A DNA stretch of 64,000 nucleotides from Escallonia rubra. Taxonomy: Eukaryota; Streptophyta; Magnoliopsida; Escalloniales; Escalloniaceae. The stretch is taken from assembly GCA_033065855.1 (NCBI GenBank), contig JAVXUO010000523.1:1-64000 (forward strand). Direction: 5' to 3'. A program made the translations under genes and the position numbers. The number at the start of each line of letters is the position of its first letter. Positions within the stretch are counted from its first letter, which is position 1. Of this stretch, positions 1-9,714 are shown one piece after another. The notes beneath the pieces are model-generated. The model was not told where the DNA came from. It saw only the letters and a list, made by a program, of their open reading frames with translations, and did no database searches.

Positions 1-165
1 TAATTGTTGCATTGAATATCTCATTTGACGGGCCTTCTACTTACGCTTGCCATGTGTCAAACTCGGAGAGTACCGATAAGGATGGCAATATAGAGTGCCT
101 CTCTCCATCTTTGATTTAACTCATCCCGCCCCACCTCATCCCCTTTTCAATTATATCCAACCCTA
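1..165. repeat. Dispersed repeat, copy 1 (mate at 27999-28165)
   Basis: This segment recurs in the same orientation at 27999-28165 with about ten differences, including the phrases TTTGACGGGCCTTCT and CTCGGAGAGTACCG. The two copies end at the same place (ATCCAACC) and then diverge into telomere-like DNA here and into unrelated sequence there. The left boundary is cut by the window edge. No coding potential was seen. It could be part of a transposon or a segmental duplication; the family is not recognised. Confidence 0.75.
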
Positions 166-412
166 AACCCTGAATCCTCAACCCTCAACCTCAACCTCTG
201 AACCCTGACCCCTGAACCCCCGAACCCCAAACCCCAAACTACCCAGACCCTGAACCCCCGACCATGACCCCAAACCCCAAAACCCCGACCCTGAACCCGA
301 CCCCGACCCCAAACCCCCTAACCCCGAACCCGAGCCCCCACCTCGTCCTCTGAACCCCCGAACCCTTAAACCCTAAAATCCAAAACGCCAAACCTCGAAA
401 CCCTAAACCCTA
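166..412. repeat. Degenerate interstitial telomere-like repeat
   Basis: About 250 bases are built from variants of CCCTAAA (AACCCTAAACCC at both edges; CCCTGAA, CCCCGAA and CCCCAAA in between). The plant telomere unit is CCCTAAA, so this is an interstitial, decayed telomeric-type tract on the C-rich strand. It has no gene. Confidence 0.75.
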
Positions 413-808
413 TTGGATTAAGAAACCGTGCTGGAACTTTAACTAATTTCTCATTCCACATTTTATCTATGGCACTTGCTTAGCCAAAAAAACTAGAGCA
501 AGGTAATACTTACGACCACTTATTTGCTTTGCATTTATTAAATACAAAAAACTAATAACCAATTCTTCTTTCGCGTTTCCTTGCAATATTGTTCAAAGAT
601 GATATGAACAAAATTGTGGTGGAAGACAACTTCCACAGCTTCCAATGCGTTTTGATAAACTCAAGAGTTTGTTTCTTGATCTTTTTCCTATTTTGGTATT
701 TTCGTATAGCTTGTGCTTCTGTGCAAATTAGGCTCAGTTGTGGCTAGTTGACCTGTATGATGGGTTTGTCATCCTCTCTGGGCTTTGGTTGTAACTTGAT
801 GTATGTTT

Positions 809-811
<3 letters not shown>

Positions 812-861
<50 letters not shown>
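812..861. repeat. (TA)n microsatellite, left flank of the large MULE
   Basis: A pure TA tract of about 50 bases ends exactly where the GGGAGCTGATCC terminal repeat starts. Equivalent TA tracts lie at 13484-13519 and 14978-15029, so both TIR elements sit in what was one TA microsatellite. Target-site duplications cannot be resolved because any TA duplication is hidden in the tract. Confidence 0.95.
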
Positions 862-863
<2 letters not shown>

Positions 864-1147
864 GAGCTGATCCGTTGAGAGCGTTAGCAAAATAGGAGAA
901 GTTGCAAGCGCGATCTGACCGTCCATCCTGAGAGATGGACGGTCCAGATCGCGCCTTTTTCGAAAACTGTCAGTCGTCCGCCATACAGTATCGCGGACGG
1001 GATTTTTTACCTTTTTGCCCCTCCGCGCCTGTCCGCTACACTGTATGGCGGAGGACATTAAAGTCCTGATGGGAGACAGCAAAAAGACGTCCGTGATACT
1101 ATGTAGCGGACGTCCCCTAGGCTGACACCTGTCAGGCCCTGTCCCGT
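862..1147. repeat. Left terminal inverted repeat of the large MULE
   Basis: The sequence from GGGAGCTGATCC to CTGTCAGGCCCTGTCCCG matches the complement of 13281-13483. It contains three copies of the GTCCGCTA/TAGCGGAC palindrome, a CTTTTTGCCCCTCCG block and a 20-bp-stem hairpin (908-954). The left copy is longer than the right because the right has lost about 100 bases, including the hairpin. Confidence 0.88.
908..954. repeat. Hairpin inside the terminal repeat
   Basis: GCGCGATCTGACCGTCCATC pairs with GATGGACGGTCCAGATCGCGC around a 6-base loop, with one bulge. The same hairpin is present in both ends of the small relative (about 13568-13612 and 14890-14934) but is deleted from the right end of this element. 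Its conservation suggests a structural or binding role in the terminus. Confidence 0.75.
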
Positions 1148-1420
1148 CGGTCCTTTTCGACAATGACGGTTATCTTGTCCTTATCTGTCACGTCAACAGT
1201 GTCCGCTATACAGTGTAGCGGACGTTATAGTCATCCGCGATACTGTATTGCGGACGTTCAATATACTTTCAAACGACAGTAACTACGACACTCTTCTCCA
1301 CTCTTTCTACTCACAAAATTTCCCAGCGGCGTTGGCAAGCAGATCGGCGCAATTCCGTCTTAAGAACACCTTTAATACCCTAAATCGATCACGTAAGTTC
1401 ACAAAATCTATACTTTTTTT

Positions 1421-1788
1421 GTTTGTAATCGATAGTTGTGATGAATATTGCGTTTTATATATGTATGTTTTTGTTCATGTGCAAGCGTTTGTAAAATCCG
1501 ATTCCGTATATGTATATATATCTATTATACATATGAGTATATATGCTAACATTGTATGCATTCTTTGCATGTGCTTGCGTTATATGTAATATGCATGTGC
1601 TAGCTTTCGTTTGTAATCGATAGTTGTGATGAATATTGCGTTTTATATATCTATGTTTTTGTTCATGTGCTAGCGTTTGTAAAATCCGATTCCGTATATG
1701 TATATATATTTATACATATGAGTACATATGCTAACATTGTATGTATCATTCATGTGCTTGCGTTATATGTATTATGCATGTGCTAGCG
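1421..1788 (+). repeat. Tandem duplication (188-bp unit, two copies) in the leader region of the PMD gene
   Basis: GTTTGTAATCGATAGTTGTG at 1421 recurs at 1609 and the two units run in parallel to about 1788. A good donor (GTAAGT at about 1392) lies upstream and an acceptor (ATTTCAG, ending at 1861) lies just before the PMD gene start. The duplication therefore probably lies inside a 5'-UTR intron. Confidence 0.7.
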
Positions 1789-1870
1789 TCGTATTTTTGC
1801 GAGCGATTATCAAAATCCAAAACGTAAAATCCAAACTGAGAAGGTTTTTCCATAATTTCAGTTGCAAAAA

Positions 1871-4800
1871 ATGGAATTTAACCCTGGACCAGAAGACCCA
1901 TCCGTGTTATACGACCAAGCCAACCATATCAGTACGCTCATATGGGATGGTGGAGTAAGATACATTATTTATCGACTTTCTTATTCTTACGAACGTTGTA
2001 TATACCGTTTGTTTTGCTTAAATTGTATTTATTAATTCGTAGGAAAGAGAACTTCTCAACACCGTAGAAGTATCTCGCGATGTCACATCGTGGAAACTGA
2101 ACACCGCCCAGAAGAGGATACTGCGTGGAATTGGGTTTGGGATTTTCACGCATGGGCAGATATTTCAACAGCTTGACCGGGCCTTGATAGGTGCCCTTGT
2201 TGAGAGGTGGAGAAGTGAAACGAATACGTTTCACTTCCCGCTCGGAGAGATGACAATTACCCTAGAAGATGTAGGGTTCATCTTAGGGTTGCCGGTGACG
2301 GGGCGGCCGGTAATTGCTCCTCCGTCAGAAGCAACGAATAAGAGAACCGCTAGGGACTTCTTAACTTCGATACCCCAGGATCAATTTAGCAGTGGTGGTA
2401 TCAAGTTGAAGTGGTTGGTAGATACCTACGGGGTTTTGCCGGAAAACTATACGGGCCGTGACCTTGTGCTGTACACACAAGCCTTCCTCTGGTGGGTGAT
2501 GGGGGCAATATTATTCCCAACGACGTCGAAGAACACGGTCAGCGTGAGATATTTACCGTTGTTGGGTAACCTGGCGGAGGTTGGAGATTATGCATGGGGT
2601 GCAGCGGTTCTTTCGTATCTGTACCGAGCATTGCACAAGGCAACGAGGCCCGACTCCAAAGCCATATGTGCATGTCTCTCGCTATTGCAGGTATATAATA
2701 CAAATCCTGTCTTTGTTATTATTTTTTTTGTTTTTGCTTTTGTTGAATCGACGATATAAATATAATTTGCCCATGTTCTCAGGTGTGGTCTTATGAACAC
2801 CTTGCTCCCGGTGCACCAACGCGTAGGGATGGAACCGATAGAGTGTGGCCTCGGTTGCGTGCTTGGGAGTACAGCCGGAAGAATAGCCACTACCGCAGGA
2901 GAGTCGATCCCCATCACAACATCACGTACTATCGAGGGGAGTTCGACCGCCTATCTCCGGGCCAATTGCGTTGGGCACCGTACATACGTTTGGCGCGACG
3001 GGTAGAAGAGTCGTTCGTCTTCACGCTCTCCGGGTTGCAGCGCACACCCCTCATCCACTTCGAGGTCGCAGAGTGGCAGCTGCCAGACCGAGCAATGCGC
3101 CATTTTGAGTTGGAGCAGGGTTTGCCAGCCGGTGCCCCAGATATGAGGGTTAACAGGGACCCACCGGATGTCGGGCGGTTTGGCAAGGCCAATGCGCAAG
3201 AATTGTGCGCGGCCGAACTAGAGCTCTGGACTTCTTGGCAGGACACACTGGCGGCCATCGTCTCGGAGCCGGACCCCGTTATCAGCATCGAACAGTACGA
3301 TGAGTGGTACTACCGCATCACGCGGAGGAGAGTAGCCCCAGTGAACTTTGAACGCGGGGAGAGGTATGCGCCTAGGGGTCAGATCGACGAGCGTATGGCA
3401 TACAATCTCGTAAGTTGCCCAACTAGTCTGACTTGTCTTGAATGTGTTGAATATAAATGTCTGATTAAAGTTACTTATTTGTTATCTCTTTGGATGTAGG
3501 TTAATGCCTCGCTTGCATTCTTCCAGAAGTTGAGTGAGCGGAAGGATCTGATGAGCGCAATGGGCGAGGATCTTCGCCAACAGGCTGCTGCACTGGCTTT
3601 AGGCTGCGGGAATTTTGTGCGACAAGCATCGGGACAGTCTTCGGTCGACAGCCCGGGAATGGGTTATACGGGCGTCAGCCCGTATAACGTTGATCCCTCC
3701 GGGCAAGCTTCAGGGGTGAGCCAGGGAGTTGGTGGTCCCTCTGTACCGGGGATGGGACATGCTCAAGCGTCGTGGGCCGATTACAGCGGCCCGACCTTCA
3801 ATTTGGGCCGATTACATTCAAGTCACGCAAGACTGGCCTTACGGTTTCAACGAGGCACTGCCCATTGTCCCGTGGGCGGGACCACTTGGCGGCCCCGAAG
3901 GGCAATATCAGCCGGCGGAAGAAATGGCCGGCGAGCAATATCAGCCGGCCGGGGCCCCCGAAGGCGATTATCAGCCGGCCGGGGCCCCCGAAGGGGATTA
4001 TCAGCCGGCCGATCCGTTGGTTGGAGGCCAATTTCTTCCGTTGCTCTTGCCCCCTGGCGGAGGGCAAGAGCAACCGGTCGACCCCCGAGGGCAATATCCG
4101 AAAGGGCATCCAGCCAGGCCCCTGAAGCCGCATAAACATGACCTAATCCGAGCCCGTTATTTTAGCGGGCCCCCCCAGACGGAGCGTCGTATGACGTGGA
4201 TCACCCGCAGGGCTTGGATTACAATGCCTCGTGGAGAGAACTGTCCTCGCTGGCGCCGAGAATTTGGTTAGACAACTTTGTCATCTCGCACTACGTGCAA
4301 ATTCTGAGGCAAAGGGGTCGGGAGCAGCCTAACTACGGTCCGCGCGTTTTTATCCTCGATGCTTACTTTCATGGCATGCTAGTACAAGAGTGGGGCGACT
4401 GGGACAAGGCGAGGAAGCAGGCGAGAAAGGGAAACGTCCAGCTCCAGTGGAGACCGTCCGCTAACCTACAAGCATATCTTGCTAGGGATAGTCCAGTGAG
4501 CGCAAGTGTGGCGGACGTGTTTCTAATCCCATGTATAGTGAATGCCCACTGGTTCTTGGTTTGCTATGAACCGGTATCGAAGACCGTATCAGTCCTCGAC
4601 AGTATCTACGATGATACCCCCGTGATGGGTGTGATTGAAATGTACCGAGGCTTAGGCCAGTTGGATGCCATGGTAAGATCATGTTTACTTCTTATTGTAA
4701 CTTGCATATTGTAGAACTGATTAATCTTATTATGTTTGCTATGTTTAATGTTTAATGCTTAATGTTTAATGCTTATTATGTTTCTCGCAGAATCTATTTG

Positions 4801-5094
4801 CTGCCATGGTCAATAAGAAGCGTCGAGAGAGCCCATCGGCCGATACGACGCTTGTTCTCGAGGAGTAGGCCCAAGCAACTTAATTCCTCGGACTGCGGCG
4901 TCTTCGTCTGCATGTACATGGATTACATCTGTCGGTCTGAGAGCCTCAAGAAGACCGTCTGGAGCCAAGAATGCATAGACTGCTTTAGGTATAGGATGGC
5001 TTGGCAAATTATCAATGGCCGGCCTAGAGCTATTAGATTTATTGTAAATCCGTGTAACGAGGGGGATCCCGCAGGGGCTGAGGGCCCCAATTGA
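1871..5094 (+). CDS. Transposon-borne plant mobile domain (PMD) - Ulp1/C48 protease fusion gene, partly frameshifted
   Basis: Five exons can be placed with GT-AG introns: 1871-1954, 2043-2690, 2783-3409, 3500-4672 and 4791-5094. Exons 1-3 encode an uninterrupted PMD (MAIN/aminotransferase-like family), with VERWRSETNTFHFPLGE and LEDVGFILGLPVTGRPV. Exon 4 continues into a low-complexity linker with a YQPAGAPEGD repeat, then a C48 (Ulp1) protease domain with the catalytic His in NAHWFLVCYE and Asp in VSVLDS. Exon 5 carries the Gln and Cys box, RPKQLNSSDCGVFVC. Reading the linker requires a +1 shift near 3785-3804 and a compensating shift at a C7 run near 4171-4176. Exon 5 also needs a shift, or a different acceptor, to reach the Cys box past a TAG at 4866. 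C48 proteases cleave SUMO or ubiquitin-like conjugates. The PMD in host MAIN/MAIL1 proteins acts in silencing and genome stability. PMD is intact; the joined protein is probably not made as read. Confidence 0.85.
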
Positions 5095-5159
5095 CAATGT
5101 TTGCTTATAATAACATTATATTAACTTTTTTAATTGTCCTTATCGTTGAATCTTATCGT

Positions 5160-5265
5160 TGAATGCGATTGATGATTTCATTTGTGTTGACTGAGATGTG
5201 ATCGGTGTTGAATGCGATTGGTGATTTTATTTGTGTTGACTGAGATGTGATCGGTGTTGAATGCG
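5160..5265 (+). repeat. Short tandem repeat after the PMD-Ulp1 gene
   Basis: The phrase GAATGCGATTGATGATTT...GACTGAGATGTGATCGGTGTT occurs twice in a row with a period of about 53 bases, and a third copy begins. It lies in the presumed 3' region of the PMD-Ulp1 gene. No gene is seen here. Confidence 0.7.
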
Positions 5266-5384
5266 ATTGATTTGATTCACTGATATCGTTGTGTTGTTGA
5301 TCTGAGTGTTTGATTTGTTCTGTGTGATTTGCTTTGTCCAGGGGGAAACTAAGTGTAAAAACCAAGTGAGACTGTGTTTCTGCT

Positions 5385-6865
5385 TGACTGTCCGCTATAT
5401 AGTATAGCGGACATAGATAGGGCCAAAAAAAAAAACTAAGTGTTGGGGACAAGACCTGCTGCTTGACTGTCCGCTATATAGTATAGCGGACATAAATAGG
5501 GCCAAAAAAACCGAAGTGTTGGGGACAAGACCTTCTGCTTGACTGTCCGCTATATAGTATAACGGACATAGATAGGGCCAAAAAAAAACTAAGTGTTGGG
5601 GACTCTTCCTTCTGCTTGACTGTCCGCTATATAGTATAGCGGACATAGATAGGGCCAAAAAAAAACTAAGTGTTCTTGACTCTTCCTTCTGCTTGACTAT
5701 CCGCTATATAGTATAGCGGACATAGATAGGGCCGAAAAAAACTGAAGTGTTGGGGACAAGACCTTCTGCTTGACTATCCGCTATATAGTATAGCGGACAT
5801 AGAGAGGGCCAAAAAAAAAAAAACTAAGTGTTGGGGACTCTTCCTTCTGCTTGACTGTCCGCTATATAGTATAGCGGACATAGATAGGGCCAAAAAAAAC
5901 TAAGTGTTGGGGACAAGACCTTCTGCTTGACTGTCCGCTATATAGTATAGCGGACATAGATAGGGCCGAAAAAAACTAAGTGTTGGGGACAAGACCTTCT
6001 GCTTGACTGTCCGCTATATAGTATAGCGGACATAGATAGGGCCCAAAAAAAACTAAGTGTTGGAGACAAGACCTTCTGCTTGACTGTCCGCTATATCGTC
6101 TCGCAGACATAGATAGGGCCGAAAAAAAACTAAGTGTTTGGCAGTCTACATTCTGCTTGACTGTCCGCTATATAGTATAGCAGACATAGATAGGGCCGAA
6201 AAAAAACTAAGTGTTGGGGACTCTTCCTTCTGCTTGAAGGTCCGCTATATCGTATCGCGGACATAGATAGGGCCAAAAAAAACTAAGTGCTGGGGACAAG
6301 ACCTTCTGCTTGACTAAGTGTAGCTATATAGTATAGCGAACATAGATAGGGCCAAAAAAAACTATGTGTCGCTATATAGTATAGCGGACATAGATAGGGC
6401 CATAAACTAAGTGTCACTATATAGTATAGCGGACATAGATAGGGCAAAAAAAAAACTAAGTATTGGGGACCTTCCTTCTGCTTGAGAGTCCGCTATATCA
6501 TCTCGCGGACATAGATAGGGCAAAAAAAAACTAAGTGTTGGGGACTCTTCATTTGCTTGAATGTCCGCTATATAGTACAGCGGACATAGATAGGGTCGAA
6601 AAAAACTAACTGTTGGGGACAAGACCTTCTGTTTGACTGTTTGCTATATAGTATAGCGAACATAGATAGGGCCGAAAAACTAAGTATTGGGGACAAGACC
6701 AAAAAAACTAAGTGTCGCTATAGTATAGCGGACATAGATAGGCCAAAAAAAACTGTATTGGGGACCCTTCCTTCTGCTTGAATGTCTGCTTTACTATATA
6801 GCTGATATGCATAGGACAAAAGAAAAACCAAGGTTTGGAAGGTCCGCTTTATAGTATGGCGGATG
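5385..6865. repeat. Array of about 20 palindrome-bearing tandem repeats
   Basis: Units of about 75-80 bases each carry one imperfect palindrome (GTCCGCTA, spacer TATAGTA or similar, TAGCGGAC), followed by ATAGATAGGGCC, a short A-run and AACTAAGTGTTGGGGACAAG. About 20 copies can be counted; the last few are shortened or degenerate (CGTCTCGCAGAC and similar). The same palindrome occurs in the terminal repeats and near 8490-8750 and 9720-10165. The arms vary less than the spacer, which is what a dyad-symmetric binding site looks like. Apparent ORFs across the array are by-products of the repeat. Confidence 0.92.
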
Positions 6866-6991
6866 TAGTTACAAACATAAATTCCCAACATTTTACATGC
6901 TTCAAAAGACGGGATTCGCTAATTAGAATGATATGTGGATAAGTGTCAGTTGGAATGAAATCCTAACATGCAGTAGGAGGAGATATATATA

Positions 6992-7426
6992 TCACTCTTC
7001 ATTTGACATATACTCATCAGATAAGTACTGATCATTGGTTAAAATATTGTTTCTCTCGTTTGATTTGAGGTGCCTCCCACTAGCCTCGGCCATTTCTTCC
7101 GCAAGTTGAAGCATGTAAAATTGTTTTCTACGCAGCAACATCCGGTTATTCTCCATACGAATTCGGCGCACAGCTTTCTTACACTGCTTAACATTACGCC
7201 TCGACATACTAAGTGAACGACGTTGCGGCACAGGTGCCCTCAGCGTGGTGAGATCTTGGTGTAGTGCTTCTGATTCCTTAACTCGATATGCCCACTCTCT
7301 CCGTAAACCGCAATAATACTCTCTCGGATCCGTGTACTTCACTTCTTTGTAGTCGTCGTTCCTTTCACACAACAACCACACAGTCTCACGTCCCCGCAGA
7401 CTAGAACTCCCAGGAACTCCTGCCAT
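6992..7426 (-). CDS. Small basic protein with acidic tail, paralogue A of a divergent gene pair
   Basis: A single-exon frame of 144 residues. It aligns along most of its length with the protein at 7813-8244: LRREWAYR against LRAEWSYR, PVPQRRSLSM against PIPRQKAINM, and RIRMENNRM against RIREENNRM. The middle (about residues 75-115) is rich in Arg and Lys and could form a helix or coiled coil; the C-terminus is acidic (SDEYMSNEE). No known domain is recognised. A TATA-like CATATATAAATAAG lies about 40 bases upstream (7464-7476). The gene sits between the palindrome array and its partner and is transcribed toward the array. Two intact frames related at protein level argue for real genes. A DNA-binding role at the palindrome is conjecture. 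Confidence 0.72.
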   Translation of the reverse strand: MAGVPGSSSLRGRETVWLLCERNDDYKEVKYTDPREYYCGLRREWAYRVKESEALHQDLTTLRAPVPQRRSLSMSRRNVKQCKKAVRRIRMENNRMLLRRKQFYMLQLAEEMAEASGRHLKSNERNNILTNDQYLSDEYMSNEE

Positions 7427-7812
7427 TTAACTTAGGCGGTTCTAATGCGATGAGCATGGCTAACATATATAAATAAGCCAACACACACATACACAATATA
7501 TTGGTGTGATAGCTACACAATAGTCTGCCCATCTCTGGTGACAAGACAAGTCTCTGGACATTGAAAATGACAATAGTTGGAGACAATAGCATGCTCGTGT
7601 CATAAAGTTGACAAGTCTTTGGTGACAAGACAAGTTTCTTTGGTGACAAGACAAGTCTCTGGTTCTATTGCAGGGGCTTGTCACATCTCATAAAGTTGAA
7701 CCTGTAGCATCTCATAAAGTGGTCCCGTTTCAAGGTATATATAAGTACATGCATTGCACGAAGGGCAAAGGGCATAGAGTGATATACTCCAAGTTTCATA
7801 ACAACTCTGGAA
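7427..7812. promoter_or_regulatory. Shared bidirectional promoter region of the small gene pair
   Basis: A 386-base interval separates two divergent start codons. It holds a TATA-like motif for each side: CATATATAAATAAG (7464-7476, read leftward) and GGTATATATAAGTAC (7734-7748, read rightward, about 70 bases before the ATG at 7813). Between them are repeated GGTGACAAGACAAGT and TCTCATAAAGT phrases that could be binding sites. Confidence 0.6.
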
Positions 7813-8244
7813 ATGTCATATACTCCACGAGATATTTTTGAAGCAATGGGTCGTTACTGGGCTGGAGAAGATGAATTTCAGTATTCTTTGCGTCCAAGTT
7901 TGCGTTACTCATCAAGCTATGTTAATACATTACGTGCAGAATGGTCTTATCGGATGAATGAATATGAGGTCTTAGTAGCTGATTCACGGCGCATGAATAT
8001 ACCCATACCTCGACAAAAGGCAATCAACATGCCTCGAATTACGCACATGGAGCTTGAAAGGGCACTGCATCGAATACGTGAAGAAAATAATAGAATGAGA
8101 GTTCGTCAAAGTAGGCATAACTTACGTCGTATGGCACGTGATGCACATGAAGATGGCAACAACAATGAAGCACAAGTATACTGGAACATGAGCTTCGAAC
8201 TAGGATCTGTTTCCGATGCTCCAGTTTCAGATGAAGATGACTGA
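7813..8244 (+). CDS. Small basic protein with acidic tail, paralogue B of a divergent gene pair
   Basis: A single-exon frame of 143 residues starting MSYTPRDIFEAMGRYW. It is paralogous to the product of 6992-7426 (shared EW(A/S)YR, RIR-x-ENNRM and an acidic end, here PVSDEDD). The Arg-rich region RVRQSRHNLRRMARD follows the ENNRM motif, so a basic helix ending in an acidic tail is the common plan. It is transcribed away from the array, with a TATA-like motif 70 bases upstream. Its stop codon lies only 21 bases before the first arm of a 133-bp inverted repeat, so its transcript may end in a long hairpin. No known family is recognised, so no function is assigned. Confidence 0.72.
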   Translation: MSYTPRDIFEAMGRYWAGEDEFQYSLRPSLRYSSSYVNTLRAEWSYRMNEYEVLVADSRRMNIPIPRQKAINMPRITHMELERALHRIREENNRMRVRQSRHNLRRMARDAHEDGNNNEAQVYWNMSFELGSVSDAPVSDEDD

Positions 8245-8265
8245 AGATCGAGTTCTTCTAAGGCT

Positions 8266-8398
8266 ATAAGGCCTCCGCTTAGGCCGGGGTTCGGGAAGGT
8301 CGGAACTAAGTGTCTGGTTCGTGCCAACCATTTTCTGGTCCAAGTTGCAGACAATGATCTGCAGCACTATGACGTGAGATCCTCAGCTGTGCACCTTT
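8266..8398. repeat. Inverted repeat, arm 1 (mate 8601-8733)
   Basis: This 133-base arm is the reverse complement of 8601-8733 with five mismatches (96% identity). The loop of 202 bases (8399-8600) holds two more copies of the element's palindrome. No target-site duplication flanks the pair. It follows paralogue B directly. Confidence 0.93.
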
Positions 8399-8600
8399 TG
8401 TTTGTGTGTGGGTTTCCGTGGTGCGTGGATGTATTACGATAATACTTCCTCGCTAATCATGTACTGTGTTAGAGACTTTCTTTCTGCGGTGCCGTCCGCT
8501 TTATAGTATGGCGGATCTGGATAGAAACAGAAAAAACTTTCTGCTGTGCCATCTACTATATAGTATAGCGGACATCCCCGCAGAATACATGACCAAGCAG

Positions 8601-8733
8601 AAAGGTGCACAACTGAGGATCTTACGTCATAGTGGTGCAGATCATTGTCTGCAACTTGGACCAGAAAATGGTTGGCACGAACCAGACACTTAGTTCCAAC
8701 CTTCCCGAACCCTGGCCTAAGCGGAGGCCTTAT
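8601..8733. repeat. Inverted repeat, arm 2 (mate 8266-8398)
   Basis: Reverse-complement partner of 8266-8398, equal in length with five mismatches. It is followed immediately by another GTCCGCTATATAGTA half-palindrome. Together the arms could fold RNA into a stem of about 130 bp. Confidence 0.93.
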
Positions 8734-8761
8734 GTCCGCTATATAGTAGAGCTAGACGTTG

Positions 8762-8975
8762 TAGCGTAATGCAGTTTTAATAAATTGGCGCCCGAAGACT
8801 TGTTTTAGCGACATTGTAGCATAATGTTGTTTTAATAAATTGGCGCTCGAAGACTTGTTTTGCCAACATAATCAACAATCTCAATATCGATAAACAATAA
8901 ATAACGTACGATTCACAATCAACGATCTCAATATCAATAAATAACGTACGATTCACAATCAACGATCTCAATATA
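8762..8975. repeat. Short tandem repeats
   Basis: TTTTAATAAATTGGCGC(C/T)CGAAGACTTGTTTT occurs twice (about 8774 and 8829). It is followed by repeats of CAATCAACGATCTCAATATC-A-ATAAATAACGTACG with a period of about 43 bases. No gene is seen in the stretch 8734-9070. Confidence 0.7.
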
Positions 8976-9072
8976 TCGAGGGAATCTCAAACGGCACAAT
9001 TAAGCGAGAAAAAATTTGGAAACATAATGAATAAGAACATAAATTCTTTTATTAATAATAAATTAGGGAACA

Positions 9073-9529
9073 TTGGGGAAAAGAATTTTTTTCACAAGCG
9101 CTCCGATCAAAGATTACAACTTGAAAATCCCACCACCCAAGGTGTTCAAACACTACAAAGTTCCCGAGTTCGAGGCCATGCTGGCGCACGAAGACGTTCC
9201 AACCCTTTGCGAATTGCTTTTTTTGGGGTCAGCCGGGCTTCAGCTTGATTTCAACCTGCCATGCCCCCTTGCGGCTATATAATCTTGCACTGTCATGAAT
9301 TGGTGTAAATTGAATGGTCAAGGCTTCCGGTATGTCTTAACAAACACAATACAAAAAATAGGTTAGTTTTTAACCAAAAGATCAAACTTTTAACACACGA
9401 AAATACAGAGAAAGAGGGATGGCCTACAAGTTCATTCTCAAATCCCGGCATCATGACTTTGAAAAAGTGTTTGCCTGCTAGGTGCAAGTTGCCAATAAAA
9501 TCGTAGGTGGTCTCCGATCCAGAAGCCAT
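9073..9529 (-). pseudogene. Captured B3-domain (REM-type) gene fragment
   Basis: On the minus strand, 9529-9428 encodes MASGSETTYDF, then HFFKVMMPGFENEL, followed by a GTAGGC donor. After an intron, about 9334-9073 encodes a run beginning IPEAL, with KGAWQVEIKLKPG, then KGWNVFVRQHGLELGNFVVF and VVIFDRSACEK. These are characteristic B3 DNA-binding domain strands of the plant REM/VRN1 group. A TGA (read at 9231-9229) interrupts the domain after LKPG, and no second B3 domain or C-terminus follows. The fragment lies in the MULE interior with its intron retained, which fits DNA-level gene capture (Pack-MULE style). Function as a transcription factor is unlikely. Confidence 0.8.
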
Positions 9530-9714
9530 CGAGGTCGGCGTTGAGGGGAGGACGGTAGTGTCGCCGGAGTTGTGGGTCACCGGAGATGTGGGTCGCCGTA
9601 GATGGGGTGGCGGCTTGGGTTTTAGATGTCCGAGACAGAGAGAAGAGTGTCCTCAGCGGACTGATAACAGCTAATTGCCCGATTTGATTAATATATATAA
9701 TAGGATAGAGTTTT

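Noticed and set aside
744-1163. Minus-strand frame of 139 codons
   Set aside because: It translates the TA tract (Ile-Tyr repeats) and the terminal repeat; no protein similarity. The same applies to frames at 13345-13536 and 14886-15161.
3530-4135. Arg-rich reading of the linker in the PMD-Ulp1 gene
   Set aside because: This frame ends in stops before the protease domain, whereas another frame gives a plausible YQPAGAPEGD repeat; the Arg-rich part (from about 3800) is probably out of frame.
5385-6865. CRISPR-like regular array
   Set aside because: The unit is conserved throughout, including the parts between palindromes, there are no unique spacers, and the genome is a plant.
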